Shown here piece after piece: positions 11,283 through 23,000 of a DNA stretch of 23,656 nt (within the stretch, counting starts at the first letter, position 1; each line of letters begins with the position of its first letter). This DNA comes from Collodictyon triciliatum (Eukaryota > CRuMs). Location: the NCBI GenBank assembly GCA_043381765.1, contig JBHJMP010001111.1:1-23656 (forward strand), given 5' to 3'. The notes beneath the pieces were generated by a model. It searched no databases and was not told where the DNA came from. It saw only the letters and a program-made list of their open reading frames with translations. The position numbers and the translations under genes were made by a program.

Positions 11283-11828
11283 NNNNNNNNNNNNNNNNNN
11301 NNNNNNNNNNNNNNNNNNNNNNNNNNNNNNNNNNNNNNNNNNNNNNNNNNNNNNNNNNNNNNNNNNNNNNNNNNNNNNNNNNNNNNNNNNNNNNNNNNNN
11401 NNNNNNNNNNNNNNNNNNNNNNNNNNNNNNNNNNNNNNNNNNNNNNNNNNNNNNNNNNNNNNNNNNNNNNNNNNNNNNNNNNNNNNNNNNNNNNNNNNNN
11501 NNNNNNNNNNNNNNNNNNNNNNNNNNNNNNNNNNNNNNNNNNNNNNNNNNNNNNNNNNNNNNNNNNNNNNNNNNNNNNNNNNNNNNNNNNNNNNNNNNNN
11601 NNNNNNNNNNNNNNNNNNNNNNNNNNNNNNNNNNNNNNNNNNNNNNNNNNNNNNNNNNNNNNNNNNNNNNNNNNNNNNNNNNNNNNNNNNNNNNNNNNNN
11701 NNNNNNNNNNNNNNNNNNNNNNNNNNNNNNNNNNNNNNNNNNNNNNNNNNNNNNNNNNNNNNNNNNNNNNNNNNNNNNNNNNNNNNNNNNNNNNNNNNNN
11801 NNNNNNNNNNNNNNNNNNNNNNNNNNNN
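11283..11828. other. Assembly gap (546 N)
   Basis: An unbroken run of N. The 5' ends of both divergent genes (STAND gene leftward, VASt-PX gene rightward), any shared promoter and possibly whole N-terminal domains are hidden here. No frame crossing it is meaningful. Confidence 1.
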
Positions 11829-11907
11829 ATATCAAAATCACTTCACAACATATCATGATTTTGCTCATCCCTTGTTTTAAAGTCATGAATTGCTAATACA
11901 ACATTAG

Positions 11908-14900
11908 GCAGCAGTGATGTTGATATACTCCCAGCAAGAAAGCATTTCGATCCCGATAGAAAGGTGGTTCTCTGTCCTATGGCAAGATACCACCGTGTAC
12001 GAAGGGATACACAAAGAATTAGGTGTTGTAGGTAAAGAAACCAAAGGATTCGTGCATTTGTTGTTTTTCCCCCTATTTTTCAACGGCAATATTTGATACA
12101 AATACACATTTATTTCTAAAATAAAATGAAAGTGATGACAACAACTATAACTGCAATCATTTGTTCAACAGAAGTAACCTTCACACCATGGAGTCAAGTT
12201 GACGACCGAACAGCAATAAAAAGCTTAAAGAGATTAGTGACGTTTCGAAAAGCATTTCATGGAAACGAATTCTTACGCAAGTTGGCAGGGCTGGGTAATT
12301 AATTATGTCCTATAAGTTTGGACGCTGGGCTGTCCTAAAAGAAAAATTATTACCTAGGCAAATCCACGTTGATAATTTGCACCGAAGAACAAAAATCAGA
12401 GTGGTCTGCGAATGGGTAATTATGAATAAGTTCCCTGCCACAGAGGTTCAAAGATAAATATCTAAAACGAATAAATGAAATAGAACTATTTTGATAAAGT
12501 GCACAACAAACGTTTTAAACCTTACATGGGCTCAACAACTCCGGGTGGAGGGTCTTTGGAAGGCAGAGAGTTTCGAGCCTGACAAAACACAAATCACAGT
12601 TTCCTGGGAAGTTGAGTATATTGGAGGCATAATAGGAGCCAAAGGTAGGTTTTATACTTTTATCCTTTTACTTAAAAGAAGTCCTCAAATTAAATTGTCT
12701 TCAATGTGCTCTCTTGTAATAAAAAGGAATATAGTCAAAAGTAAAATATTTTTAAGGTATCATAGAAAAACAAATGTTTCGAGATTCAGAGCGTTTCTGC
12801 AAGAGATACTTTGAAAAAGTGAGCAATATTTTGTCAAGAGATGGAGGCTCCTTCCCTGTAATTCAGTTGTCGCAGGGTCTCATAAGTGCAGCGAAACAAT
12901 CAGGTAATAATGAGAATACAAGAGAAAATGATGAGGAATTTGCCGAAATTTTATCCCCAACAAGCGAAACTGGGGATATTAAAGTCCCTCCAGAGTTACC
13001 ATTACCTCTTTCACACGACGAAAACGAGCCCACTATCGCCTCAGTTGTGATTTTTGATGATTCTGTGAATTTTTTTCTCAGTGAAAGTGCAAACAATCCA
13101 TCAGAAGAGGTTATTTTAGTCCCCACAGCATCACAAACTCAAAACTCCAAAGATACCGAGGGAAATTTTTTGGGAAAATCACATACTACAAAAACTGGAT
13201 ATCATAACAGCATAGAAGAAGCCCTCCAAATTAATTTAACAGGCACTTTCTTTGAGGAAGATGTTTGCAGTGCCATCGAATTCGAAAACACAACATCATT
13301 TTCCCTGGTTTCAGATGGAGCTTCAGTTTCAAGTCTCTCTCAAGAGAGTTCTCCTGTCGCAACGCCAATTATGCAATCTAGTAGTTTTGTTGATGGATAT
13401 TATAAAAATACGCAGTTAAATAGCGTCGTTGTATCTGGATTCGAGACTTTACCTCAAGGCCAAAGTGAATCTACCACGGTATAAAGACTTGGAGACTTTT
13501 CTAAAAACAATATAAAAATTAATGTAAAACTATTGATTACAGCTGAACAATATAACAAATATACCTACGTGCAGGAACTTTTTCTTTTTCTTTAAAAAAT
13601 TTTTTTTATCACGGTTGACCCATTTTGAATGAATTTGGGTCCATAGATATTCGTGATTGAACTGAGAAATCAGGAAAACTTGTGGGTGGTACGAAGGAGA
13701 TTCAGCGAATTATGGGCATCTCACTGTCAAGTACATTTTAATTTAATATTTACAATATATAAAAAATACCTTTCATGGGCAGACTTATTTAAAATAAAAA
13801 AGTTACAAAAAATCCAGCAGCTGCCCGAGTTTCCTCGAAAGAAATTTTTTAGCTATTCCGATAAGGATTTCCTTGATAGGCGAAAAATAGAGCTTCAGGG
13901 CTATTTGCAGGTAAGTCCCTTTCGATTTAATTGGCTGCTCTTTACTGTTCATTTACATTTTCGTGAGAAGGTAGTCTATTACTTTGCTTGTATCCATGCA
14001 CAAAATGCTCGAAATAACAAAGTACAAAAAGGAGGTACTTTTATCATCTGAAGCCACGAATGCCAACAGGACTGGTTTTCTTCTGAGATTGTTGCGTATG
14101 GACGACATTCACGAGGCTGTGATGAAAAAGGTAAGCATGTCTTAAGAGTGTTTTTCATAGCATCGGGTCAATATTGAATACATTAATCCACCAAACCTAG
14201 GATGCAAATTTGGTCAAATGCATTCTGTCACATTGTGATGGGAGTTTGCTGGTGTGCAAGCAAAACAGTCTAGGGGAAACCCCTTTGCATATAGCAGCAG
14301 CAGCGGGCTGTATTGACATAGCTAAATTGCTTCTAAAATATGGACCAGATGTTAATTCCAAAGTAAGTGTAAATTGCGCGCTGAAAATGAAAAGTGAAAA
14401 CTGTTACATTCCATAACATATTCTCCATTCATTTATAGGATAGGGTAGAGTGTTGTCCCTTAATATACGCTGCAAGCCATGGGGACATTTTGATGAATCA
14501 GTTGTTGATTCAGTATGGCGCGGTTGTGGATTCCTCAGACCCCAACGGAAACACAGCGTTGCAGGTCACATTTATATCGGAATAATGATTTATATCTGAG
14601 ACACTGAGAACCCGAATATTCAGCGTGATTTTAGATTACAGCTACATTCGATGAAAACACAAATAATGTTAACAGATAGCCTGCTTCTCGGGAAACAAGG
14701 AACTGGTGCAATATCTTGTTGGAGAGTGTGCGAATATAAATTCAAGGAATAAATTTCATGAACCCATTATCTACACTACAGCACGGGCTCTTTCCCTCCT
14801 ATTTCAGGTTCTTAATAGTAAATTAGCCTTTAAAATACGAATATGAATTATTTGCATCAATAACTTATCGTGTAGCCAATTCGAAATATCTCACAGAATC

Positions 14901-17413
14901 CCCCAAAAGAGAGCAAAGAGAATCAATTCCTGTCAGATAGGATACAAGCATATTTGGATATTCTTTACACTCTGCTGAATAGAGGAGTGGAGGTCACAGA
15001 TTTCGTGCACGACTGCCACTTTATGTTAACGAAGTCTGTTTGTCAAAGCTCACCATCACTTCATGAGAAATGGGCTAAAGAAATCGCCAAATTAGAGCTC
15101 TCTATCAGATTGGCTGCTCTAAACTCGGATATGCACCAACTTTGTGAAAATTACGCTGCAAGAAATGAAATGGTTGGACGTCCAGAAAAATTTGTAGAAG
15201 GTAAAAGAAGCTTTTAAAGTCTTTAATTTCCTCACTCTTTATGAAATTTTCATCAATTTATACAAATGTTTTTTTTTGAATTAAAAAAAAAGGAGAAATA
15301 AGGAAATTGCTCACATTATATCCCACCACAGGCCAAGATACGGGGATCCAACGTAGGCTTGGTTCTGAAGAGCTGACTATTCAGAATTGCAGGCTTATCG
15401 ACCGCTTTTTGTTCTCAGAAATAGATAAATTGAGGATGAAATCAGGAGAGATGTACGAATATACGTTGCAGAGGATACAAAATCAAACGTCAATAGACTC
15501 TGGTTGTATGGCACACACATTTGACAAGGAAAGTGCTATTGAGCTAATAAATGATGAAGACGGATACTTTGCACCAGCGGGTATGTCTCTGAAGTTTGAT
15601 GGCAAAGGTATTAGATAAACGAATTTCATCGCTATAATTTTGAAGTAAAAATGTAAAAGGGGGATAAATTAATTGAGTACTTTACGTAATATGTTGCCCT
15701 GATTATTTTTTTTTGTATTAACCACTTTGCTTTTATTTTGATTTTTTTAAGTCACATGCATGAAAATGAATCACCGAGGGGATGCTCTGTTAGCGGTAGC
15801 ATGTTCAGATAAATCGATAAGGATATTCAAAGTGTCTCAAAGAGATGTCCTTGTACAGATGATTCAAGAGAAGATTTGTCCTTGGGGCGTTTTGACAGGT
15901 TATCCATTTTTCTTGTTCTTTTTGAAAAAAAAGAAAGGCCATAAGTGTTTTTTATTTGAATGCGATAATATCTCAACAAATGCTATTGCAAATTTTTGTA
16001 TTTCTTCTTTCAGATCTGGAGTGGTCCTCAGTGTATCCAAAAATGTATGGGATATGCGGCAGCAAAATTTGTTCTGTCGATGTAAATAGTGGAGACTTGA
16101 GGCTTGAATGTGATGTCGGCATCGAACTAAGACTAATAAAAAGCCATCCTTTTATGAGCAATATGTTGATTGTAAGTTGAGTCAAACGAAATGAAGATTT
16201 CAAATAGTCTTTCTCTTCATCCTTTTATTATGGAGAAAATTTAATTTTTTTTTTAAAAAAAATGACTTTGTTGTAACTTTTAGGTCGGTAACTCCCAAAA
16301 TATTGTATCTTTGGTCAATGTTGAGACTGGGAAGATAATACAGAGGTCAGAACTGGCCGGAACCTTGAAATCCGTTTGTTTTGACGTCACAGGGTCTTCC
16401 ATGTATTTGGGTGATGCAAAGGTATAGATGGAATATTATAATTAAAAAAAATTTAAATGCTTTCTCTTTTTCCGGAAAGAATTCATTTCCTTCATTGTAA
16501 AAAAAATAATTAATTGTAATATGTAAGTATTTCTCTAACGAAACAGGGTGTTGTCTACCAAACGAACCTGAATATTAGTGATGGCAGGTGGAGAATTAGA
16601 AGTAAAGCAGTTGTTAGCAAAGGCTATCCTGTTACATCTCTTGGCTTTACCGCGCCATGTCCGTCTCTCGGGTCAAAACTGCCCGTTCTAATGACCCATT
16701 CTGCCGACAACCGCGTGCGTTTATTCAAGTAATGAACTCAAAAAACACACTGTCCTCATTAATTTTCATGATAAGTAACATTTTGTATTCACAGTGTCAT
16801 ATCAAGACCATTGTTTTTGCTTCATCCAACTGTGGAGTATCCGGTTGTTTGTAATAGAATGTACCCGAGTTTGAGTGACGAAATCCTAGTTCAAAGTCAA
16901 TTTTGTCAGGCCCCAACAGCACACGGAGGTATTTCCTAATATCGCTAGTTTTCATTATTATTATTATTAATTTTTTTTTTTTGTTTTTTCTGTGCTAAAT
17001 CACCTTCATCAAAAAGAATATCCAATATTTGAGATACAATAACAAAAGAATTTAATACTGATCGGCGCTTGGTATCATTCGTGCTCTGCATGAATGTGAA
17101 AAGGCAAGTTGTTTGTCATTTCTGGCAGCGAAAACTCCAGTGTATATGTTTATGACGTTGGTAAGGGAATGTGTCTTGAGCTTCCCAATCACATACATCC
17201 GGTTACACAAATAGCCTGGAGTCGCCAGATGAACCAATTGGCCACACTAGGTGCGCTTTCACGATTTCATTTAGTTATATAAAGGCGTGCAATTTCATTC
17301 TTTTGAATGAGTTGTTATGTCAACTATATGATTGAATTGCAATACCCATTCGGTGTTAAACGATGTAAATTATAGATAGCAACAGCAACATCTTTTTCTG
17401 GTTTTACAAGTAA
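11908..17413 (+). CDS. Multidomain VASt-like - PX - ankyrin - WDR13-like protein (5' end in gap), 20 exons
   Basis: Exons 11908-12031, 12172-12294, 12358-12415, 12484-12644, 12757-13478, 13647-13730, 13803-13910, 13975-14130, 14201-14362, 14439-14564, 14676-14807, 14897-15200, 15332-15607, 15752-15898, 16014-16171, 16284-16421, 16547-16728, 16795-16928, 17104-17250, 17376-17413: 3480 nt or 1159 visible aa, phases closing throughout. Residues about 1-185 resemble a VASt (START-like sterol/lipid) domain: RWFSVLW, VTFTPW, then ITVSWEVEY and GIIEKQMF. A Ser/acidic linker follows (about 186-375). The PX domain (about 380-490) keeps the phosphoinositide-binding features: RRRFSEL (412-418), LPEFPRKKF, and the DRRKIELQGYL helix. 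Ankyrin repeats span about 500-680 (GETPLHIAAAAG). Residues about 755-1159 resemble WDR13, with GNSQNIVSLVNVETGK, GYPVTSLGF and VISGSENSSVYVYD. Inferred role: endosome or membrane-contact adaptor. The first visible exon's start is uncertain (three AGs within 11906-11914), and the true start is in the gap. Confidence 0.85.
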
Positions 17414-18065
17414 ATCATCACAAGTGTGTTATCGGCACTCGCTCAGGATTGTTGCATCTTGAAGCCAGAATCTGCAAATATAATCCAACGTGTACATTCA
17501 AATAATACCCTTCTCCTCTCAACGCCAACTCCACATATTCCTTCCTTGCCTTTATTTCAGACTTTTGCTTGTGTTAAGACAAACGGATATGGGAGGGAAT
17601 AAATAAATAAAAAAAAAAAGACCATCAAGTATAAATGTTGTTTAAAATACCATAAATAATATAAGATAGAAAGGAAAGGCGATGAAATCGTAAACACATA
17701 TAATATATATTAAATGAATATACTTGCATAAATATCAGCTATTATATCGAGCTTTGCATTCAATCTAACTCTCAGCTTAATTGGTTATTTACTGGGTTTA
17801 TCGTTTCTATAACTGATTGTAACCCATAGCGGAGTCCTTTTTATTGCCTGCGTTGGAGTCCGATTAAAAAAACAATAGCAGAAGAGAAAAGGATTTTGGT
17901 TAGCCATATTATAATATTCCTTTTTTTTTTCACAATATTAATCGAAAAGACTTTGGGAATGTTTCTTTATTTTAGCACAATACCCTCTCAGCAACGCAGT
18001 ATCAATTTTTCAAACATCCAACCAACGGTGGAACTTGACAAACAAAACATAGATTGTCGTGAATA
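17414..18065. other. AT-rich intergenic region between convergent genes
   Basis: About 650 bp separating the plus-strand VASt-PX gene from the minus-strand DUF2270 gene. No credible open frame is seen. The one plus-strand frame here (17896-18120) is Phe/Ile-rich and overlaps the proposed last exon of the DUF2270 gene. AATAAATAAATAA at 17598-17610 is the best polyadenylation signal for the upstream gene. Confidence 0.5.
17598..17603 (+). terminator. Candidate polyadenylation signal AATAAA of the VASt-PX gene
   Basis: Canonical hexamer, overlapping a second copy, 185 bp downstream of the TAA at 17411-17413. Position and strand fit, but AT-rich context lowers confidence. Confidence 0.4.
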
Positions 18066-19079
18066 TCAAAATGACCACAGTAATCCTAGAAAAATACCAC
18101 TTAACAAAGAATGTTTTTGATGTCGAAGAAAAAATCTTCTAAAAAGGCATGGAAAAAAAGGGTAATATAATAATAATAGAAGATGAAAATAGAGCAAAAA
18201 AATATTTAAAAAAGAAACAAACCACTCTCCATATTATAAAAATATGATATCGTCAACTTACGCAAAAACCAGCCAGGGGAATTCGTCTAAACTACTGAGC
18301 TTGATTGTCCACCCAACCATCACAGTCCAAAACATCCAAATGTAGTTTCTTTGCAATCGAATCAAGCAGCTTTTTTGGAAGGGAAGAAGTCTCGGATGTA
18401 TTCCATAGGCCTCGCCAAGTTTATGCTTCCACGCCAGGTCCGGGTTTGGGGAGTGCGTGATGATTCCTATCCAGCCTGTTTCCACAATCCTGCAGCGACA
18501 CAAAGCAAGCTCATAAAAAGTATACCTTCTCGTCTCCATCACAAGAAACAACACATTCAGCAGTAAAATGACGACAAAGAATGTGTGTGGAATCGTTTCG
18601 CGTGCCAGAGTGAAAGTGACCAAAAGACCAGTCAGGCTGATGGCCCAGTTTGTCACCGTATCAAGGCGCTGTCTATACGCCGCCACTCGGCCAAGCTCTG
18701 CCCTATACAAATGGACAAACGGAGTATGCAGGTTATCGGGTACATCGCCGTCTGGAAGGGCCGGGTTGCTTGCGCGTGGACTCGGCGCTGTCAAAGAGAC
18801 GCTGCGAGACATCGGACTGGCCGAAGGCGAATATGCGACAGGATTCTGCTGCGCGTGAGGTTGACTTTGCTGCTGGGCCATGGACGCGAAGCTGGTTGCA
18901 GAAGCTCCTTCTGGCTCGGTCTGATCGCGCGACAAAAGACTGGACGCTGCATAGGCCTTTGTTGCTTTTGGTGTTGGCTGTGGGCTGTCTTGTTCGTCGT
19001 CCAAGGCAGGCTTTGACAGTTCCGTCAGAATGATGCCTGGTTGCTCATTCCTCGCGCCGGCTTTTGATGATGTGAACAT
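18066..19079 (-). CDS. DUF2270-family integral membrane protein, probably two exons
   Basis: The main exon (18262-19079) starts at the ATG at 19079 (MFTSSKAGARNEQPG). The frame stays open farther upstream, but through non-conserved sequence that overlaps the RT relic, so the longer form is rejected. Residues 1 to about 115 are Pro/Ser/Ala/Gln-rich and probably disordered. The DUF2270 core follows: HLYRAELGRVAAYRQRLDTV, TNWAISLTG, two hydrophobic helices, METRRYTFYE, then LQRNYIWMFW and a further helix. DUF2270 is a family of unknown function that I know mainly from bacteria and archaea. Read through, the frame stops at 18258-18260 just after FPWLVFA, but that stop lies inside a consensus donor GC|GTAAGT. 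With an acceptor CCTTTTTAG|A at 18138-18140, a last exon (18066-18138) adds 23 residues with a hydrophobic LLSGIFLGLLWSF, giving 296 aa. Without it, 273 aa. The coding DNA is GC-richer than its flanks. Confidence 0.8.
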
Positions 19080-19319
19080 ATCACCAAGATTGCAACCTGT
19101 TATGTACCTGACAGGACGAGGAATGAAAAGTGTGCGCGTATGTATGTGAGTGCACAGGCGCTGAGCGGGTACGACGCTGTGGAATGTTTTTTTTTTTTTT
19201 AATTTTGATTGGCAATTGAAAAGTTGTGTATATTTATAAAGGAGCATTATTCGATACGATGAATCATAATTTCTTTCTTTCCATGAACATTCTATTCTTT
19301 TGGTGATTATGACTGATGA
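19080..19319. other. 5' flank of the DUF2270 gene
   Basis: About 240 bp between the DUF2270 start and the RT relic, so it should contain the DUF2270 promoter and leader. A poly-T tract lies near 19188-19200. CCTGTCAG|GTACATAACAG just upstream of the ATG (minus) offers splice-like sites, so a 5' UTR intron is possible. Nothing else is recognised. Confidence 0.4.
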
Positions 19320-19697
19320 CCTGATAAACCGGGAGCAATCAATACGAGCATATGGCTCGTGAACAAGGAATACATGGAATATCAAGTCTCCAAAGACCCA
19401 CGCACCATAGTATTCTACGACCTTGAAAAAGCATATGATTATGTGAACCATGAAGCCCTAGAAATCATCTTAAAAAAGCGAGGATTCTGCTCAAAGCTCA
19501 CCACACTTATCAAGAAGCTATACGAGAACGCCGCAACTAGGGTTCTGACTGCACACGGCCCTACCGACATAATCCAGAGACAAAGCGGCGTCTACCAAGG
19601 GTGCCCTCTGGCGCCGCTTCTCTTTAACTTTGTCGCCGACTGCCTTGCAATCCACTTCAGAGACAACAAAGTTCGCAACCAATCATCGTATTGAAGA
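19320..19697 (+). pseudogene. Non-LTR (LINE-type) reverse-transcriptase fragment
   Basis: An open frame of about 125 codons that starts right after a stop (19317-19319) with no ATG at its start. It carries the RT motif-A block VFYDLEKAYDYVNHEAL and the block QSGVYQGCPLAPLLFNF typical of non-LTR retrotransposon reverse transcriptases. The frame then ends at a stop about 20 residues later, before any YxDD catalytic motif, and no endonuclease, RNase H or target-site duplication is recognisable. It is therefore a truncated relic of a mobile element, not a functional enzyme. It lies antisense to the non-conserved upstream extension of the DUF2270 frame. Confidence 0.85.
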
Positions 19698-20007
19698 CAC
19701 GCACAACATTAATTTCTTGGTAGAAACAGCAACACAGGTACATATAAATGCATAAAGTGCTAATTTTTTTTTATTTTTGCTGATGGGCCCGGCGAATCTG
19801 TGCCTTGGGTCTCAGGGAGACGATGGAAATGCCCTGCATAGATATAGTTTAATGCATTGTAAATGCGTTTCAATAATAATAGTAATAATAATGATAATCA
19901 AAATCAAAATTATAATAAGAATAAGAATAGTAATAGTAATAATAATAGTAATAAAACTTTTGGTGGCATTGACTTCTGATTTAGCACAATGAATCATCTA
20001 ACCCATT
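19698..20007. other. Intergenic region with AT-rich microsatellite
   Basis: About 310 bp between the RT relic and the stop of the second STAND-type gene. It contains an imperfect (AAT/AAC/AGT)n run near 19872-19955 and, on the minus strand, AATAAA-like sequence near 19768 that could end the STAND transcript. The Ile-rich frames are translations of the microsatellite. Confidence 0.5.
19872..19955. repeat. Imperfect trinucleotide microsatellite (AAT/AGT/AAA-type)
   Basis: A degenerate run of AATAATAGTAATAATAATG, then AATCAAAATC and AATAGTAATAGTAAT. Low-complexity, no gene. Confidence 0.75.
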
Positions 20008-23000
20008 TCAAGCCACGACTTTTTGTCTCCACTCAGCCGCCTTCTCCACGTCTCTCTCGACTCCCCATCCATTCTCATAGCACTCTGCCACTATTGCGAC
20101 CGCCTTAGGATGTTTTGGTGATTGGCCCCATTCCCTCTTCATTTCGGCCATTACTTTCAGCGAACGGAATGCATCTTCCGAACCTTGCTCTGATAGCTCT
20201 CTGAGTTTCTCGAAGCTCTCGGAAGCCCCATACAATTGGATGGCGGTGGTAATGCTTTTTTCGACACCCCATCCATTTTCATAGCATTCGGCTGTCATCG
20301 AGACGGCCTCAGGGTATTTATACTTCTCACCCATTTTTATGCCATACCTTACGAGATCCTCTTTCAACTCTGACGTTTTTTTCAATGCACCAAAAGCTCC
20401 TATCGACCCCTGCTGGGCAAGATGTTTTAATTTTTCAAAGTTTTCTGTTTTTCCGTACCATTCCGCCGCTGCGTTAATGTTGCTCTCAACACCCCACCCA
20501 TGTTCATAGACTTGGGCCATCAACTGGGCCTGGAACTTTGAGAAACGACCCTCCTCACAAAACTTCACAAACTCTTCATTAAACGTGACAGCACCGATGG
20601 ATAGCAGAGTCCTCGCACAAAAATTGCTCAATCCAACTGCACCTTTCATTCTTATATTTCCTCCTTCCAGTTTCCTCCAGCCGGCCACTAGAACTTTCTC
20701 CTCTCCGAAACTAGGATTGGTATCAACCAGGCTTAGTGAGATGCCCGAGGCAGAAGCTTCGGGCACTGGCGAGAAGGCACCAATATTTCCTTTTTTGAGA
20801 ATGTGTCTTCCGCACATATATGTTTGCTCTGCTGTCTGTATGTCATGAAGTTGGCTCTCAGGTACTAAGTGAGATAGACGAATTACTTTATCCTCACTTC
20901 CCGATGCTAACCAGTTTTCTCCGTTCGGGCCTTGGATAGTGCAAATGCTTGTAACTGAACCAGCATGCTTCTGCCACAGTTTTGTTTGAATACCTGTTTC
21001 AACGTCCCAAAGTCTTATTGTTTTATCGCTGCTACCCGATGCTAACCAGTTCTCTCCGTTTGGTCCTTTGACACTGCAAATGCTCCATACAGTGTCGCTA
21101 TGGCCTTCCAATGTTTTTACTTGAATTTTTGTGTCTATATCCCATATAATGATTGTCTTATCCTGGCCTCCAGATGCCAACCAATTTTCCCCTTTTGGTC
21201 CTAGGACGGGGCAAACACAATGGACACCAGGACTTTTATGACCGTAAAGATCTTTGACTTCTTTTGCACCATCAATATCCCATAGCCGAATGATATACTG
21301 ACCAGCAGATGCCAACCATTTTTCGCCGTTTGGACCTTGAACAGGACAAATGCACAAATCAGTTGCGCGACCCTCTAGTGTTTTGAGATGATTTCCTGTG
21401 GCTACGTCCCACAGAAGAATAGTTGCATCAAATCCTGAAGACGCTAGCCATTTCTCTCCGTTGCGACTTTCAATCACACAGACACTTATCGCAGGATTCT
21501 TGCTTCCGTTGAGCCATCTGACCAACTTACCCGTGGTAACATCCCATATCCCAACCTTCTTGTCGTCACTTCCGGATGCCAACCACTTATCTCCATTTGG
21601 CCCTTCAAGTGTACAAATGCTTCTTATCCAGCTAGTATGGCCCTCCAATTTTTTAGTTCGAACCCCTGTTGCCAAGTCCCAAATTCCTATGGTGTAATCT
21701 CGGCTTCCTGACGCCAGCCATTTTTCACCATTTGGTCCTTGAACGTGGCAGACAGATAGAATCTCTCTTTCGTGTCCCTCTAGTTTATCCCTGGCGATGC
21801 CAAACTTGACTCCATTCATATTTGCATCGTCAAAAGTAGAATCTCCAAACGTTGCGTTGGCGAAGTTAACACCGGTTAAGTTAGCACCTGTGAAATTGGA
21901 ACTGCCCATCACTGATTTTGAAAGGTTAGCGTGTGGAATTTTTACATGTGATAAATCCAATCCGTTGAGGGAAACTTTCATAAAATTTAGGAAAGAAATC
22001 GCTTGAGAACCAAGGACGGCCATGCTTTCATCCGTTTTAGTTTGGGCAACTATCATGAGTAAATAGGACGCTACTTGTTCAAAATTCCACTCTTCATCGA
22101 GGCATGCGCCTTTAATATTATCGGAAATGAAAGCCTTGACGTTTGTAAACTCTACTGGCTCTTTGTGTATCCCGATGTTTTTCGAATTGAAAGATATGTA
22201 TTCACAGGAATTCAATGTTCTCTCATGAACAAAACCAAGTTCATTCGAGAATCTATCTCTCATACATGCCCAAAAATCCACTGCTTCCATATCATATTTG
22301 ACGCTTTGGCAAAGTCGTTGGACATTTTCACAGGCTATCCAACAGTTCCAGTTTTCATAGGTCGAAGTTTCTCCATATCTGAGCGCTGCACATTTGTACA
22401 GGTGAATCGCAACCTCTATCTCCTTTTTGTTCTCCATAAACTTAGCTATCTTCACACACAGCATTCCGTCTTCGAGAGACATAAATGTTTTTGTCTCCTT
22501 GCGGATACCAGCCGATTTTCGGAGCATTTCAATCGCAAATGAGTGTCTAGATAAACAATAGGGAAATCAGGAATTTTTTAAAATATTGTTATTTGGAGCC
22601 TTTCTTACAAAATTATTTCTTTTTTATAAAAAAAAAAAACACCTGTTCGACTCGTAATTTAATTTCCCAATTTTCTCAAGCGCGTTCGCATTCTCTACTT
22701 CTTCTAGTTTGAATCCTTTCATTTCAATATGGAAATCCTGAAGTAATCCTTGGTAGCTAAGAACATAAATATTGGCTAATCTTGTCCTCTCGTGTTTTAA
22801 TCCAAGGTTTTCAGTGAATCTTTCTCTCATTTCTTCCCAAAATTCGACACCTTCTTCATATAGCTCGTTTTCCTTACAGTATTCGTCAGTGTTCTCACAA
22901 GCAATCCACGTGTCTATGTTGTCATATGCGGATTCTTCGCTGTATCTTAAAGCAGCGGTCTTAAGAAGCTGAATAACAATATCATGCTCTTTCTTTTGCT

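Noticed and set aside
11128-11886. Frames running through the N block
   Set aside because: They exist only because N is translated as X.
12290-12370. GLGKST sequence formed across the 12294/12358 junction, resembling a P-loop
   Set aside because: It lies inside the VASt-like domain with no Walker B or NTPase fold around it; chance resemblance.
18568-19033. Long plus-strand open frames (18568-18858, 18585-19016, 18650-19033)
   Set aside because: All lie antisense to the conserved DUF2270 exon and have no recognisable motif; they are frame shadows in GC-rich coding DNA.
19080-19451. N-terminal extension of the DUF2270 frame to an ATG at 19451
   Set aside because: The extra 124 residues show no family similarity, include a Lys run from a poly-T tract, and are antisense to the RT relic. 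The ATG at 19079 is the sensible start.
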